From assembly GCF_015679185.1 (NCBI RefSeq), contig NZ_CP064939.1, positions 2,666,001 through 2,730,000 of the forward strand: DNA of 64,000 nucleotides, read 5' to 3'. The DNA comes from Pedobacter endophyticus. Lineage in GTDB: Bacteria; Bacteroidota; Bacteroidia; Sphingobacteriales; Sphingobacteriaceae. Below, piece by piece: positions 1 to 9,182 of the stretch (within the stretch, counting starts at the first letter, position 1; each line of letters starts with the position of its first letter). Made by a program: the position numbers and the translations under genes. The notes under the pieces are model-generated. The model was given only the letters and a program-made list of their open reading frames with translations, ran no database searches and was not told where the DNA came from.

Positions 1-92
1 AAGTTAACTTTGAATGATCATAATTTGTTGGCAAATAAAATATTTTTGCCAGAATTTAGTTAAATGTATATCCACTAACGCGATTTTTATAC

Positions 93-2867
93 TTGAAAAA
101 ATACACCAACAAAGCCTTTAACCCCTTATTTCTTTGTATCGCCTTATTTTTTGTTTACGGTTGCGTAGCAAATAAAGATACTGCACTCGATCGTAGATTC
201 CAAAATCTAACGGCCAGATACAATTATATATATAACTCCAACGTGCTTCTTACCGAGTACAATGAAGGCTTATTGCAAACTTATGTAGATAATTACGAAC
301 GCATTTTACCGGTTTATCTCGATCCTGAACCTAAGGTAAAGCTTGTGTTAACGCCAGGCGCCCCAAATAAGAACCTCGATGAGGTAATTACCAAAGGCCA
401 AACCATCATCAACGAAAAAAGTTTCAGTAATTATATCGATGATTCGTACATGCTTTTGGGCAAGGCGAATTACTTAAAGGGAAACTACTTTATTGCTTCA
501 GAATACTTTGATTATACGGCCAAAACCTACAAGAGCGATTTAAAGACGTTTGTAATGGCAATGAACTGGAAAGCCCGGAGCCAGATGCAGTTGAACAACA
601 TGTCGGTCGCCGACAAAATTATCGACACGATGCTTCGTGCCGCAGATGATTTAAAGAGGGACATTGCAGCGCCCCTGGCCACAACCGCTCAAATGCGCAT
701 TTACCAAAAGCGCAATAAAGAAGCCATTATGCTGCTTGAAAACGCCATCCGCCTGGCCGATGATAAACAGCTTCGCATCCGCTGGCAATATATTTTAGCG
801 CAATTGCAGGAGAGCGAAAACGATTTGCAAAACGCCTTCATTAACTATACGAAAGTAGAAAACAGCAATGCGCCATTCGAAATGTACTTCCATGCTAATT
901 TGCAGCGCATTAAGCTTCGGGCCTTAATTAGTGGTTACAAGGTAGATGAGGAGAAGGCGTTGCTTGCCTTGCTGAAAGATGATAAGAATTTCGACTATAC
1001 AGATCAGATTTATTATCAGGTTGGAGAATTGTTTTCGAAAGAAGGCAATTACGTTAAGGCAGAAGAAAATTATAAAAAGGCTATTCAAAAAAGCACTGGC
1101 AACGAAAGCCAGAAAGCGCTTTCTTATTTAAAGGTGGCCGATTTGAATTTTAGAGAGTTCAAAAACTACGTTAACGCAAAAATATATTACGATAGTGCGG
1201 TGGTTATTTTGCCAAAGAATTTCCCAGATTACGACAACATTGTGAAGAAGGCAGAAAATCTTCAATATTTAACTGACCGTTTCATCATTATCGCTAAAGA
1301 AGATACAGCACAAATGATTGCCAAATTACCCGAAGCCGAGCGTGAGGAAAAGGTAAAGGCTTATTTAAGTCCAAAAGCTGGAGAGCTTGTCAATGTTGCA
1401 CCAACCAAAGACCAGTCGCTCAACAATCCTGCGTTTCCTGGTCAATCGTTAAATGCGCCACAAACCGGGGCTGGCAATACCTTTTATTTTAACAACAATG
1501 CGGCAATAAGCAATGGCTTCGCCGATTTTAAAAAACGCTGGGGAAACAGGCCATTAGAAGATAACTGGCGCCAAAGTCAGCGCTCATCGGCACAAGAGAC
1601 CAACCAGGTGCTTGCCGGAGGCAATGTAGCAACAGCCATTACACCTGCAAATGGTACCGATACGCAAGCTTCTGACGATCAAACCTCGCTCGAAAAAAAG
1701 TTTCTCGATTCGCTACCCCTTACCCCCGCATTGCTGGCCAAATCAGATCAGAAAATTATAGATGCTTATTTTGAGATTGCCAGTTTCTATCAGCAAGAGC
1801 TGAACGATAAAGCCGAGGCGAACAAAATATACCTCGAATTGTTGCGCAGGTATCCTGATAATAATCACCTGGCGGCGATTTATTATAGTTTGCACTTAAA
1901 TTTTAAGGGTGTTGACGAAAACCGATCGAATGAGTACAGGCAGCTGGTTTTAACCAGGTTCCCTGAATCGAAGTTCGCAAAAACTATTTTAGATCCGTCA
2001 TATTCAGTAAAACAAGAGCAGTTGGAAAACACCGTTATCAACAATTACAATACTGTTTTCGATGCCTACGTTAAAAAGGATTATCAGTCGGTGATCAGGC
2101 AGGTTAACGATAATATCGATGCCTTCCCCAATAATAATCTTGCCCCGCAATATGCTTATTTACGAGCCATTGCGGTTGGACGTACCTCTAAAGTGGATGC
2201 GCTGATTACGGAATTCGCGAAAATTACAGCGTTTTATCCTGACGATATGGTGATTACGCCGCTTGTTCGCGATCATCTAAAATATATTGAAGCCAATTTA
2301 GCTGAATTTCAGCAGCGCCCCGTAGCGCTTATTGATTTCGATCCGAATGCAATTCGCTTTCTGGCTCAGGAAAATACAGCCCCTACTGCGGCCAAACCAC
2401 TAAAACCCGAGAACAAAGCAGCGGCCGTTGAGCAGCCAGCAACGCCTGTAACGACAGAAAAACCGGAAGAGGTGAAGCCAGTTGTGCCAGTAAATCCATC
2501 GAGCGTTTTCAGTGCTGCCAAATCAAACGAATATTACTACGTTATCGATGTGGCCGACGTTACATTAACCTTAAGCTCTTCGCGTTTTGGAATTGGCCAG
2601 TTTAACAGAGGAAATTACCCTGACAACGATTTGGCACATAAGTTGGTTGAATTAGATAACGATCAGCTGATTTACGTTACCAGTTTTATTGATTTGGAGG
2701 ATGCAAAGCTTTACGAATCGAGTATTACCGGCCAGTTAAAGAACATTATGAAAGTGCCAGAAAACTTGTATAAAGGGTTTATCATCAGTAAAGAAAATTT
2801 TGAAAAATTAACTTCGAGGCAACGCATAAACGAATATTTGGAGTTTTTGAATGATAACTATAAGTAG
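93..2867 (+). CDS. sprE: SprE/PorW-family TPR lipoprotein of the type IX secretion system
   Basis: A 924-residue lipoprotein. The N-terminus is hydrophobic and ends in a lipobox (VYGC, Cys24), so it should be lipidated and periplasm-facing. The body is helical with tetratricopeptide-like repeats, for example around residues 110-410 and 555-720. A low-complexity linker rich in P, A, K and E (about 765-815) precedes a C-terminal domain of about 100 residues. In the SprE/PorW family this protein links the PorK/N ring (GldK/N) to the outer-membrane translocon of type IX secretion. The start is TTG; no in-frame ATG lies close enough to keep the signal peptide. The other secretion genes, gldKLMN, lie only 5 kb away on the opposite strand. 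The family call rests on architecture and length plus that context. Confidence 0.82.
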   Translation: MKKYTNKAFNPLFLCIALFFVYGCVANKDTALDRRFQNLTARYNYIYNSNVLLTEYNEGLLQTYVDNYERILPVYLDPEPKVKLVLTPGAPNKNLDEVITKGQTIINEKSFSNYIDDSYMLLGKANYLKGNYFIASEYFDYTAKTYKSDLKTFVMAMNWKARSQMQLNNMSVADKIIDTMLRAADDLKRDIAAPLATTAQMRIYQKRNKEAIMLLENAIRLADDKQLRIRWQYILAQLQESENDLQNAFINYTKVENSNAPFEMYFHANLQRIKLRALISGYKVDEEKALLALLKDDKNFDYTDQIYYQVGELFSKEGNYVKAEENYKKAIQKSTGNESQKALSYLKVADLNFREFKNYVNAKIYYDSAVVILPKNFPDYDNIVKKAENLQYLTDRFIIIAKEDTAQMIAKLPEAEREEKVKAYLSPKAGELVNVAPTKDQSLNNPAFPGQSLNAPQTGAGNTFYFNNNAAISNGFADFKKRWGNRPLEDNWRQSQRSSAQETNQVLAGGNVATAITPANGTDTQASDDQTSLEKKFLDSLPLTPALLAKSDQKIIDAYFEIASFYQQELNDKAEANKIYLELLRRYPDNNHLAAIYYSLHLNFKGVDENRSNEYRQLVLTRFPESKFAKTILDPSYSVKQEQLENTVINNYNTVFDAYVKKDYQSVIRQVNDNIDAFPNNNLAPQYAYLRAIAVGRTSKVDALITEFAKITAFYPDDMVITPLVRDHLKYIEANLAEFQQRPVALIDFDPNAIRFLAQENTAPTAAKPLKPENKAAAVEQPATPVTTEKPEEVKPVVPVNPSSVFSAAKSNEYYYVIDVADVTLTLSSSRFGIGQFNRGNYPDNDLAHKLVELDNDQLIYVTSFIDLEDAKLYESSITGQLKNIMKVPENLYKGFIISKENFEKLTSRQRINEYLEFLNDNYK

Positions 2868-3472
2868 TGTTGCTGTGGTAATGTTTGCATAAAACTTCAA
2901 TGAAGGGTTTACTACGCACCTGCTGGAACAGGTGTTTAAGTAAACCAATACGGGTGAAGTTTATTTTTCTTGCCGTCATTCCCGCGCAGGCGGGAATCTT
3001 AAGGCGTTAAGATCATCGGTCAAACTACCAATGACAAAAACAAAAAAGATCCTCATTGCGAGAATCAATCAGGTCCGTATGCCTGAAAAAATGAAGATGA
3101 CGTTTTTGATATTCTTTATGCATATAAGTACGGACTATGAACGGTCGTCATCCTCAGGGATTAGTTTTAGAAAAACATAGGAGTTTGAGATGACAAGTTT
3201 TCAAAGCTGTCATCCTGAGTGTAACGAAGGATCCCCAAGCGATGAAACGCAGAACGCTAAAAACCCACTGCCTAAAAAGGGCCGAGTGTGTGGGCAAGGG
3301 CGGTAAGCTGTAGTTAAGCTGAATTGATGCTAATCTTAGCGGATTCGAAGACATTCTTTAAAAAAAACACTTTATACACGACCTCATACTAACGAATGCC
3401 ATTTCCTAAAAATTAGTAGCTTTGCATTTGGATCTGCTTTTGCAGAAGTAACCTGAATAACAACAATACAAA
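2868..3472. repeat. gene-free gap with dispersed intergenic repeats
   Basis: No credible gene here. It contains copies of dispersed elements seen in many gaps of this window: a GTCATTCCCGCGCAGGCGGG-type palindrome at about 2975-3000, and 'GTCATCCTGAG...GAAGGATCC'-type segments at about 3146-3240. Short ORFs crossing it are translations of these repeats. Confidence 0.7.
3417..3424 (+). promoter_or_regulatory. candidate -7 box (TAGCTTTG) of the penicillin-binding protein gene
   Basis: TAGCTTTG matches the Bacteroidota -7 consensus TAnnTTTG and lies 48 bases before the ATG at 3473. No clear -33 TTG is visible at the usual spacing. Confidence 0.45.
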
Positions 3473-5695
3473 ATGAATAAATCCCTTTCTTCGCAAGAAA
3501 TAAGAAAATACAGTTTGATGATCTGGAAAATATTGATTGGCGGAATCGCTTTGTTCGCCATTTTTATTTCAATGATCGGATTTGGCCTCTTCGGGGCCTT
3601 ACCTTCATTCAGGGATATCGAGCATCCGAAAAGCAATCAGGCATCGGAAATTATTGCCGAAGATGGCCGTACGCTGGGCACATATTTCGTTCAAAACAGG
3701 TCTAACGTAACCTATAAAGAAATATCGCCAAATGTAATAAATGGATTGATTGCAACAGAGGATACGCGTTTTAAAGAACATTCGGGTATCGACTTCAAAC
3801 GAACTTTTACCATTATCGGCTACAATTTAATTGGCAAAAAGCAAGGTGCCAGTACCATTACGCAGCAATTGGCGAAAAACCTTTTCCCCAGAGAATCGAA
3901 CCTTAACTTTTTTTCGCTGGTACTTACTAAGTTTAAGGAGTGGATTGTGGCGGTTAAGCTTGAGCGAAACTACACCAAGGAAGAAATTATAACCATGTAC
4001 CTAAACACGGTCGATTTTGGAAACCAGGCTTATGGAATCAAATCAGCTGCGAGGGTGTACTTTAATACTGCACCTGATAAATTAACCTTAACGGAGGCTG
4101 CAACCTTAGTAGGAATGCAAAAAGGCATTACGATGTATTCGCCTACACGGCATCCGGAACGCTCAAAAAGCCGAAGGAATACGGTATTGGCTATGATGGT
4201 TAAATCGGAATTTCTTACTTCGGAAGAGTTTGATGAACAGAAAGAAAAACCTTTGGGCCTTCGCTTTAATGCAGCGACGGTAAACGATGGCATTGCTCCC
4301 TATTTCCGTTCGGTACTTAAAAGCGACATCAAAGCCATTTTAGCAGATCCGGGCAGATTTAAGCCAGATGGAACGCCTTACGACATTGATCGCGATGGCT
4401 TGAAAATTTATACTACCTTAAACTACGATATGCAAATGTATGCCGAAGAGGCACAAAAGGAATACATGAAAACCTTGCAGGCACAGTTTATTAATAGTTG
4501 GAAAGGGAGAAACCCTTATAAAGATAAAGCCTTGCAAATTGAGCAGGGCATTAAACGTTCAGATCGTTACAAATCGTTAAAGGCAGAAGGCAAAACGGAG
4601 GATGAAATTACTGAGGATTTCAACACCAAAACGGAGATGACTATTTTTACGTGGAAGGGCGATGTAGATACCTTGATGAAGCCAATAGATTCTGTTCGTT
4701 ATTATAAAATGTTGCTCAGAAACGCCATGATGTCGATGGATCCGACAAACGGACACGTTAAGGCCTGGGTTGGCGGAATAAACTTCGAACACTTCAAGTA
4801 CGATCAGGTTAAAATGGGTACCAGGCAGGTGGGCTCTACGGCTAAACCCTTTACCTATACGGTTGCTATCGAAAACGGTTATTCGCCATGTTATTCGGTA
4901 TCAAACACGCCGGTAACCATCGAGGGTTATGGCAAACCTTATACGCCGGGTTCATCGGGCAAACCGCTTCCGGGCGCCATTACGTTGCAAAAAGCGCTGG
5001 CCTATTCTCAAAACTATGTTACGGCCTATTTAATGAAACAGGTGGGGCCTGTTGCAGTGGCCAATCTGGCTACTAAAATGGGCATTCCCGAAGTTCCTGC
5101 CTATCCATCTATTTGCCTGGGCACTTTCGATGCCTCAGTTTACAACATGGTGGGCGCTTACGGTGCTTTCGCAAACAAGGGCATCTACACCAAGCCGATT
5201 TATTTATTAAGAATTGAGGATAAAAATGGTGTGGTGCTTTTCTCGCAAAAAGAAATACCAAAACCGGTGATGAGCGAAGAGGTAGCCTACGTAATGACAA
5301 GAATGTTAAAAGGCGTGGTAACCGGAGGTACCGGATCGCGATTGAATTATAAATACAAGGTGAATGCACCAATTGGTGGCAAAACGGGTACTACACAAAA
5401 CAACTCCGACGGTTGGTTTATGGCGATAACCCCTCAGTTGGTTACGGGCATTTGGACCGGCTGCGAAGACCGGGCTTTCCACTTTATCAGCACCAGTCAG
5501 GGTGAAGGCGCCAATACAGCTTTACCCATTTTTGCAGGCTTTATTAAAAAGGTGTACGCCAACCCGAAATTAAAAATCAGCCATGCCGATTTTGAACCGC
5601 CAAAATCTGGCGTATCTATCGTTTACGATTGTAACCAGTACCAACAACAACAAGAGGAAACGACTACAGAGCTTGATGAAAAGTTAGGGTTTTAG
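3473..5695 (+). CDS. mrcA: class A penicillin-binding protein (PBP1A-type)
   Basis: A 740-residue bifunctional cell-wall synthase acting on lipid II in the periplasm. One N-terminal membrane segment (about residues 18-42) is followed by a GT51 glycosyltransferase domain with its catalytic signature EDTRFKEHSGID (Glu96) and GASTITQQLAKNLF (125-138). The transpeptidase domain shows all three active-site motifs in order: STAK with nucleophile Ser455, SQN at Ser512, and KTG at Lys637. A short Q/E/T-rich tail ends the protein. Length and domain order are normal for PBP1A. It stands alone between repeat-rich gaps. Confidence 0.93.
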   Translation: MNKSLSSQEIRKYSLMIWKILIGGIALFAIFISMIGFGLFGALPSFRDIEHPKSNQASEIIAEDGRTLGTYFVQNRSNVTYKEISPNVINGLIATEDTRFKEHSGIDFKRTFTIIGYNLIGKKQGASTITQQLAKNLFPRESNLNFFSLVLTKFKEWIVAVKLERNYTKEEIITMYLNTVDFGNQAYGIKSAARVYFNTAPDKLTLTEAATLVGMQKGITMYSPTRHPERSKSRRNTVLAMMVKSEFLTSEEFDEQKEKPLGLRFNAATVNDGIAPYFRSVLKSDIKAILADPGRFKPDGTPYDIDRDGLKIYTTLNYDMQMYAEEAQKEYMKTLQAQFINSWKGRNPYKDKALQIEQGIKRSDRYKSLKAEGKTEDEITEDFNTKTEMTIFTWKGDVDTLMKPIDSVRYYKMLLRNAMMSMDPTNGHVKAWVGGINFEHFKYDQVKMGTRQVGSTAKPFTYTVAIENGYSPCYSVSNTPVTIEGYGKPYTPGSSGKPLPGAITLQKALAYSQNYVTAYLMKQVGPVAVANLATKMGIPEVPAYPSICLGTFDASVYNMVGAYGAFANKGIYTKPIYLLRIEDKNGVVLFSQKEIPKPVMSEEVAYVMTRMLKGVVTGGTGSRLNYKYKVNAPIGGKTGTTQNNSDGWFMAITPQLVTGIWTGCEDRAFHFISTSQGEGANTALPIFAGFIKKVYANPKLKISHADFEPPKSGVSIVYDCNQYQQQQEETTTELDEKLGF

Positions 5696-6117
5696 GGCAG
5701 AATTGTAGCAAGCCTGAACATACTGTCATTCTGAGGCACAATTTATTATATAAAAATCAATATCAAGTGACGTTTTGAGGCGGTCGTCATCCAATAGCTA
5801 TCGGATCCCGCGCAGGCGGTCCCGAAGCTTCGGGATTAAAGCCTGAGCATTAAGATCCCCAGTCAAGCTGAGGATGACGACCGTTCATATATAGCCTTAT
5901 AAAAGAAGCATTCGAAACGCTGGCATGCTACTGCCTAAAAATGAGAGGTGAGGGGGCGGCAATGTAGTGCGAAGCCGTAAGAGATGCTTCGTCTCAGCAT
6001 GACAAACTTAACAGACATCACTGAATCTGTGTAAAGTTTCGAACGCTGAATAAGACGGCCAAAAGTTAAACAAAATCATTTTTTAACGCGTTCTGATAGT
6101 GTTTCCCTTTCATATCC
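5696..6117. repeat. gene-free gap with a composite dispersed repeat
   Basis: The segment at about 5781-5883 joins two repeat types: a palindrome containing CGCGCAGGCGG and CCCGAAGCTTCGGG, and 'AAGATCCCCAGTCAAGCTGA' followed by GGATGACGACCG. Near-identical composites occur at about 23493-23568, 31019-31102 (inverted) and 32757-32840. No gene seen. Confidence 0.7.
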
Positions 6118-6125
6118 TATTTTTG
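6118..6125 (+). promoter_or_regulatory. candidate -7 box (TATTTTTG) for uvrC
   Basis: TATTTTTG matches TAnnTTTG and ends only 6 bases before the uvrC ATG at 6132. If used, transcription would start at or next to the ATG and the mRNA would be nearly leaderless. Confidence 0.5.
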
Positions 6126-6131
6126 TAATTA

Positions 6132-7937
6132 ATGAGCACTTTCGACCATAAAACAGCGTTAACAGCAATTCCGCATAAGCCCGGCGTTTACCAATATTGG
6201 GATGCCGATGGAAAATTGATGTACATTGGAAAGGCAAAAGACCTGCGAAATCGTGTTGGATCTTATTTCAATAGCGACAAGCAACAATTCAACGGCAAAA
6301 CGCGGGTGCTGGTTTCGAAGATCAGAAAAATAACCTTTACCATTGTAGATACGGAGATTGATGCCTGGCTGCTCGAAAACAGTCTTATCAAGAAGCATCA
6401 ACCTAAGTTTAACATCAATTTAAAGGATGACAAAACCTACCCATGGATTATTGTCAAGAACGAGAATTTTCCGCGAATCTACTGGACAAGAAAAGTAATC
6501 AAGGACGGCTCAACCTACTTTGGTCCTTATGGCTCGATTGGGATGATGCACACCATTCTCGACTTGATTAAGGAAACTTATCCCCTAAGAACTTGCGCCC
6601 TGCCGTTAACGGATAAAAATATTGCCGAGGGAAAATTTAAGGTTTGTCTGGAATATCAGATCGGCAATTGCAAGGGGCCTTGTCAGGCTTACCAAAGCGA
6701 AAGTGATTACGATAAAAACATTGCCGAAATTAAGGAGATCTTAAATGGGAAAATAGGCAACGTAATACGTGAGGTGAAAGGTGTAATCAAAAAGGCATCA
6801 GAAGAACTGAACTTCGAAATGGCCCACCAATATGCCAGACGATTGGAAGTGCTGGAAAAATATCAAAGTAAATCGACTGTTGTAAACAGCGCCATAACCA
6901 ATGTAGATGTGGTAAGTATCGCATCTGATGAGCGTTACGCGTTTGTTAATTACCTAAAAGTGATGAATGGGACCATCATTCAGACGCAAACGATTGAAAT
7001 TAAAAAGCAATTGGATGAAAGTGACGATGAGTTGTTGATCACGGCGATGCTGGAGTTCAGAACAAAGTTTAACAGTACATCGCGAGAGATCATTGTTCCT
7101 TTCGAACTTTCGTTAGCGGACGAACGACTGAAATTTACTGTTCCAAAGCTTGGCGAAAAGAAAAAACTCCTGGAGCTATCGCAAAAAAATGTGCTTTTCT
7201 TTAAAAAAGAAAAATTAAATCAATACGAGAAGCTGAACCCGGATTTACGCACCGATCGCATTTTAACCACCATGCAAAGGGATTTACGGTTAACGCAGCT
7301 CCCCAAACATATTGAGTGTTTTGATAACTCGAACTTTCAAGGTAAATACCCGGTTTCGGCCATTGTGGTTTTTAAGGATGCCAAACCCTCAAAAAAAGAT
7401 TATCGGCATTTTAACGTGAAAACGGTTGAGGGGCCAAACGATTTTGCTACAATGGAAGAAGCGGTGTTTCGCCGGTACCGGAGGATGCTTGATGAGGGAG
7501 AGCCGTTGCCACAACTGATCATCATCGATGGTGGCAAAGGCCAGCTGTCGTCGGCTGTAAAAAGCCTGAAGCTGTTGGGTATAGAAAACCAGGTTACCAT
7601 TATCGGTATCGCCAAACGCCTCGAAGAATTGTTTTATCCGGGCGACTCCTACCCGCTTTATCTGGACAAGAAATCGGAAACGTTGAAGATTATTCAGCAG
7701 TTGCGGGATGAGGCACACCGCTTCGGGATTACTTTCCACCGTAAAAAACGCGATCAGGGAACACTGAAGACCGAGCTTGAGCAAATTGGTGGTATTGGCA
7801 AAACCACTGCTGATAAATTGCTGAAACGCTTTAAATCAGTTAAAAAAATCAAGGAAGCTACAGAAGCAGAACTGGCTGAAGTTTTAAATAAAAAACAGGC
7901 GGCTACGTTGATGGCCTATTTTAATCAGGAAAAGTAA
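6132..7937 (+). CDS. uvrC: excinuclease ABC subunit C
   Basis: UvrC makes the two incisions flanking a DNA lesion in nucleotide excision repair, recruited by UvrB. The 601-residue protein has the N-terminal GIY-YIG nuclease domain (KPGVYQYW at 16-23, MYIGKAKDLRNRV near 31-43). Next come the Cys-containing segment (residues about 155-180), the UvrB-interacting region around residues 205-240, the RNase H-like second nuclease domain (IECFDNSNFQG; LIIIDGGKGQL), and C-terminal helix-hairpin-helix motifs (IGGIGKTTADKLLKRF). Length is typical. A -7 box lies immediately upstream. It converges with gldN across a bidirectional terminator. Confidence 0.97.
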   Translation: MSTFDHKTALTAIPHKPGVYQYWDADGKLMYIGKAKDLRNRVGSYFNSDKQQFNGKTRVLVSKIRKITFTIVDTEIDAWLLENSLIKKHQPKFNINLKDDKTYPWIIVKNENFPRIYWTRKVIKDGSTYFGPYGSIGMMHTILDLIKETYPLRTCALPLTDKNIAEGKFKVCLEYQIGNCKGPCQAYQSESDYDKNIAEIKEILNGKIGNVIREVKGVIKKASEELNFEMAHQYARRLEVLEKYQSKSTVVNSAITNVDVVSIASDERYAFVNYLKVMNGTIIQTQTIEIKKQLDESDDELLITAMLEFRTKFNSTSREIIVPFELSLADERLKFTVPKLGEKKKLLELSQKNVLFFKKEKLNQYEKLNPDLRTDRILTTMQRDLRLTQLPKHIECFDNSNFQGKYPVSAIVVFKDAKPSKKDYRHFNVKTVEGPNDFATMEEAVFRRYRRMLDEGEPLPQLIIIDGGKGQLSSAVKSLKLLGIENQVTIIGIAKRLEELFYPGDSYPLYLDKKSETLKIIQQLRDEAHRFGITFHRKKRDQGTLKTELEQIGGIGKTTADKLLKRFKSVKKIKEATEAELAEVLNKKQAATLMAYFNQEK

Positions 7938-8191
7938 TGTCGTTACTTAAAGCCAAACATAATTAAGTGACTAACCGTTATGCAAACTCAAAGATTTCTC
8001 CACTTCGGTCGAAATGTTATCATTGCTTCTCTTCTCAAAATGGTCTTACCATCGATGTCTTACGAAGTTTAGCACTTTGCATGTGCGCCATAAGGTCATT
8101 GCCCCAAAGGGGCTACCCTGTAGCAAGGCACGAAGCAATCTCACTACTGAAATTTAGATTGCCTCGTGCCTCACAATGACGAATTTCTTAT
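7938..8191. repeat. intergenic repeat downstream of uvrC
   Basis: Contains 'GCAAGGCACGAAGCAATCTC' and, 25 bases on, an approximate inverse 'GATTGCCTCGTGCCTCACAATGACG', part of a dispersed family seen again at about 40810-40880. A 70-codon ORF here is just translated repeat. Confidence 0.55.
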
Positions 8192-8224
8192 AAAAAAAGC
8201 TCCGATTTTCATCGAAGCTTTTTT
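8192..8224. terminator. bidirectional Rho-independent terminator, uvrC / gldN
   Basis: A-run, then AAGCTCCGAT / ATCGAAGCTT (one mismatch) around a short TTTC loop, then a T-run. The A and T tracts on both sides let it work for uvrC (+) and for the gld operon (-). Confidence 0.8.
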
Positions 8225-8279
8225 GTTTTGAAACGCTGTATAAAGACTTTAGACTCACGACTAAAGACTGAATACTAAT

Positions 8280-9179
8280 TTAATATTCCCAAAGTCCTTG
8301 TTCGTAATCGAGAACCGACTTTTTAATTCTTTCCGATTCGTATAATCGCTCACGCGGATCGGTAATCATATCCTTAATCTTGTTATCGCCCGGGTTGGAC
8401 TCTTTAACGATATAGCTGCTGAACAGACGACGGATGAAGAAATCATCAAAGCTTAAGTTCGAAGCGTCGTTGTTTGAGTTGATCAGTCGCTTGTGTGCAA
8501 TGATAGGTCTTAGTTCCTCATAAGCTACCCAAAATACGGGCTGCCATGTTTTCGATGTTTCATTATAAGTTAACGGTGCAATGCCTACAATGCGGGGCTC
8601 GAAAATGGAACGCTTGGTATCAAAAATCCAATCTTCCTTAATTCTGTACTTTACAAAAGCTTCCGGATTAAAATCGTTAACTACCGTGGTTACTGTTCCG
8701 GTTTTGTTATTCGATACTTCTGAGGTTCCTAACGCCGCCTTGGTTGCAGAATCGGCACTCATGGGGTTATGGAACGCATCATCTTCATTTAAAAGGCTAT
8801 CGAAAGGCGCATAGGCAGTTAATTCTTCATCTTTGATCGACGAAATCAACACATCAATAAGACGTCCTTTTGGCGATCTTAGCACTGAGTTTACCGTGTC
8901 GCGTAAATCAATCTCACGCCAAATCCGCTTTGCGTAAAATACATCCTCTTCTCTCACATCGGCAAAGGGCACCATTTCTGTACTATCGATATCCCTACGT
9001 GCATAAAACCCATCTCTTGGCGGAATTTTCAGCTTTTTCTTTGTCGTTGTTGCAGCAAGTGGCGAATCCCCACTGGTAGCTACCGGTGCGGTTTTAGGAA
9101 CCAATTTTGTTGGCGTAGTTTGTGCAAAGGCCAACGTTGTTAACACCACGAAAACTGCAATACTCAAAATCCTTTTCAT
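8280..9179 (-). CDS. gldN: gliding motility / type IX secretion protein GldN
   Basis: GldN (PorN) is a periplasmic protein that forms, with the GldK lipoprotein, the large ring of the type IX secretion machine. The 299-residue product has a cleavable signal peptide (hydrophobic residues 4-18, AFAQ). A low-complexity T/P/K linker follows, then the conserved domain with FADVREEDVFYAKRIWREID and WVAYEELRPIIAHK. It is the last gene of gldK-gldL-gldM-gldN, starting 3 bases after the gldM stop, so it is surely co-transcribed. Confidence 0.95.
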   Translation of the reverse strand: MKRILSIAVFVVLTTLAFAQTTPTKLVPKTAPVATSGDSPLAATTTKKKLKIPPRDGFYARRDIDSTEMVPFADVREEDVFYAKRIWREIDLRDTVNSVLRSPKGRLIDVLISSIKDEELTAYAPFDSLLNEDDAFHNPMSADSATKAALGTSEVSNNKTGTVTTVVNDFNPEAFVKYRIKEDWIFDTKRSIFEPRIVGIAPLTYNETSKTWQPVFWVAYEELRPIIAHKRLINSNNDASNLSFDDFFIRRLFSSYIVKESNPGDNKIKDMITDPRERLYESERIKKSVLDYEQGLWEY

Positions 9180-9182
9180 CTT

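Noticed and set aside
3154..3354. 66-codon minus-strand ORF in the gap before the penicillin-binding protein
   Set aside because: Overlaps repeat segments and lacks a protein family pattern.
7967..8179. 70-codon ORF after uvrC
   Set aside because: It is a translation of a dispersed intergenic repeat; no start signal or domain.
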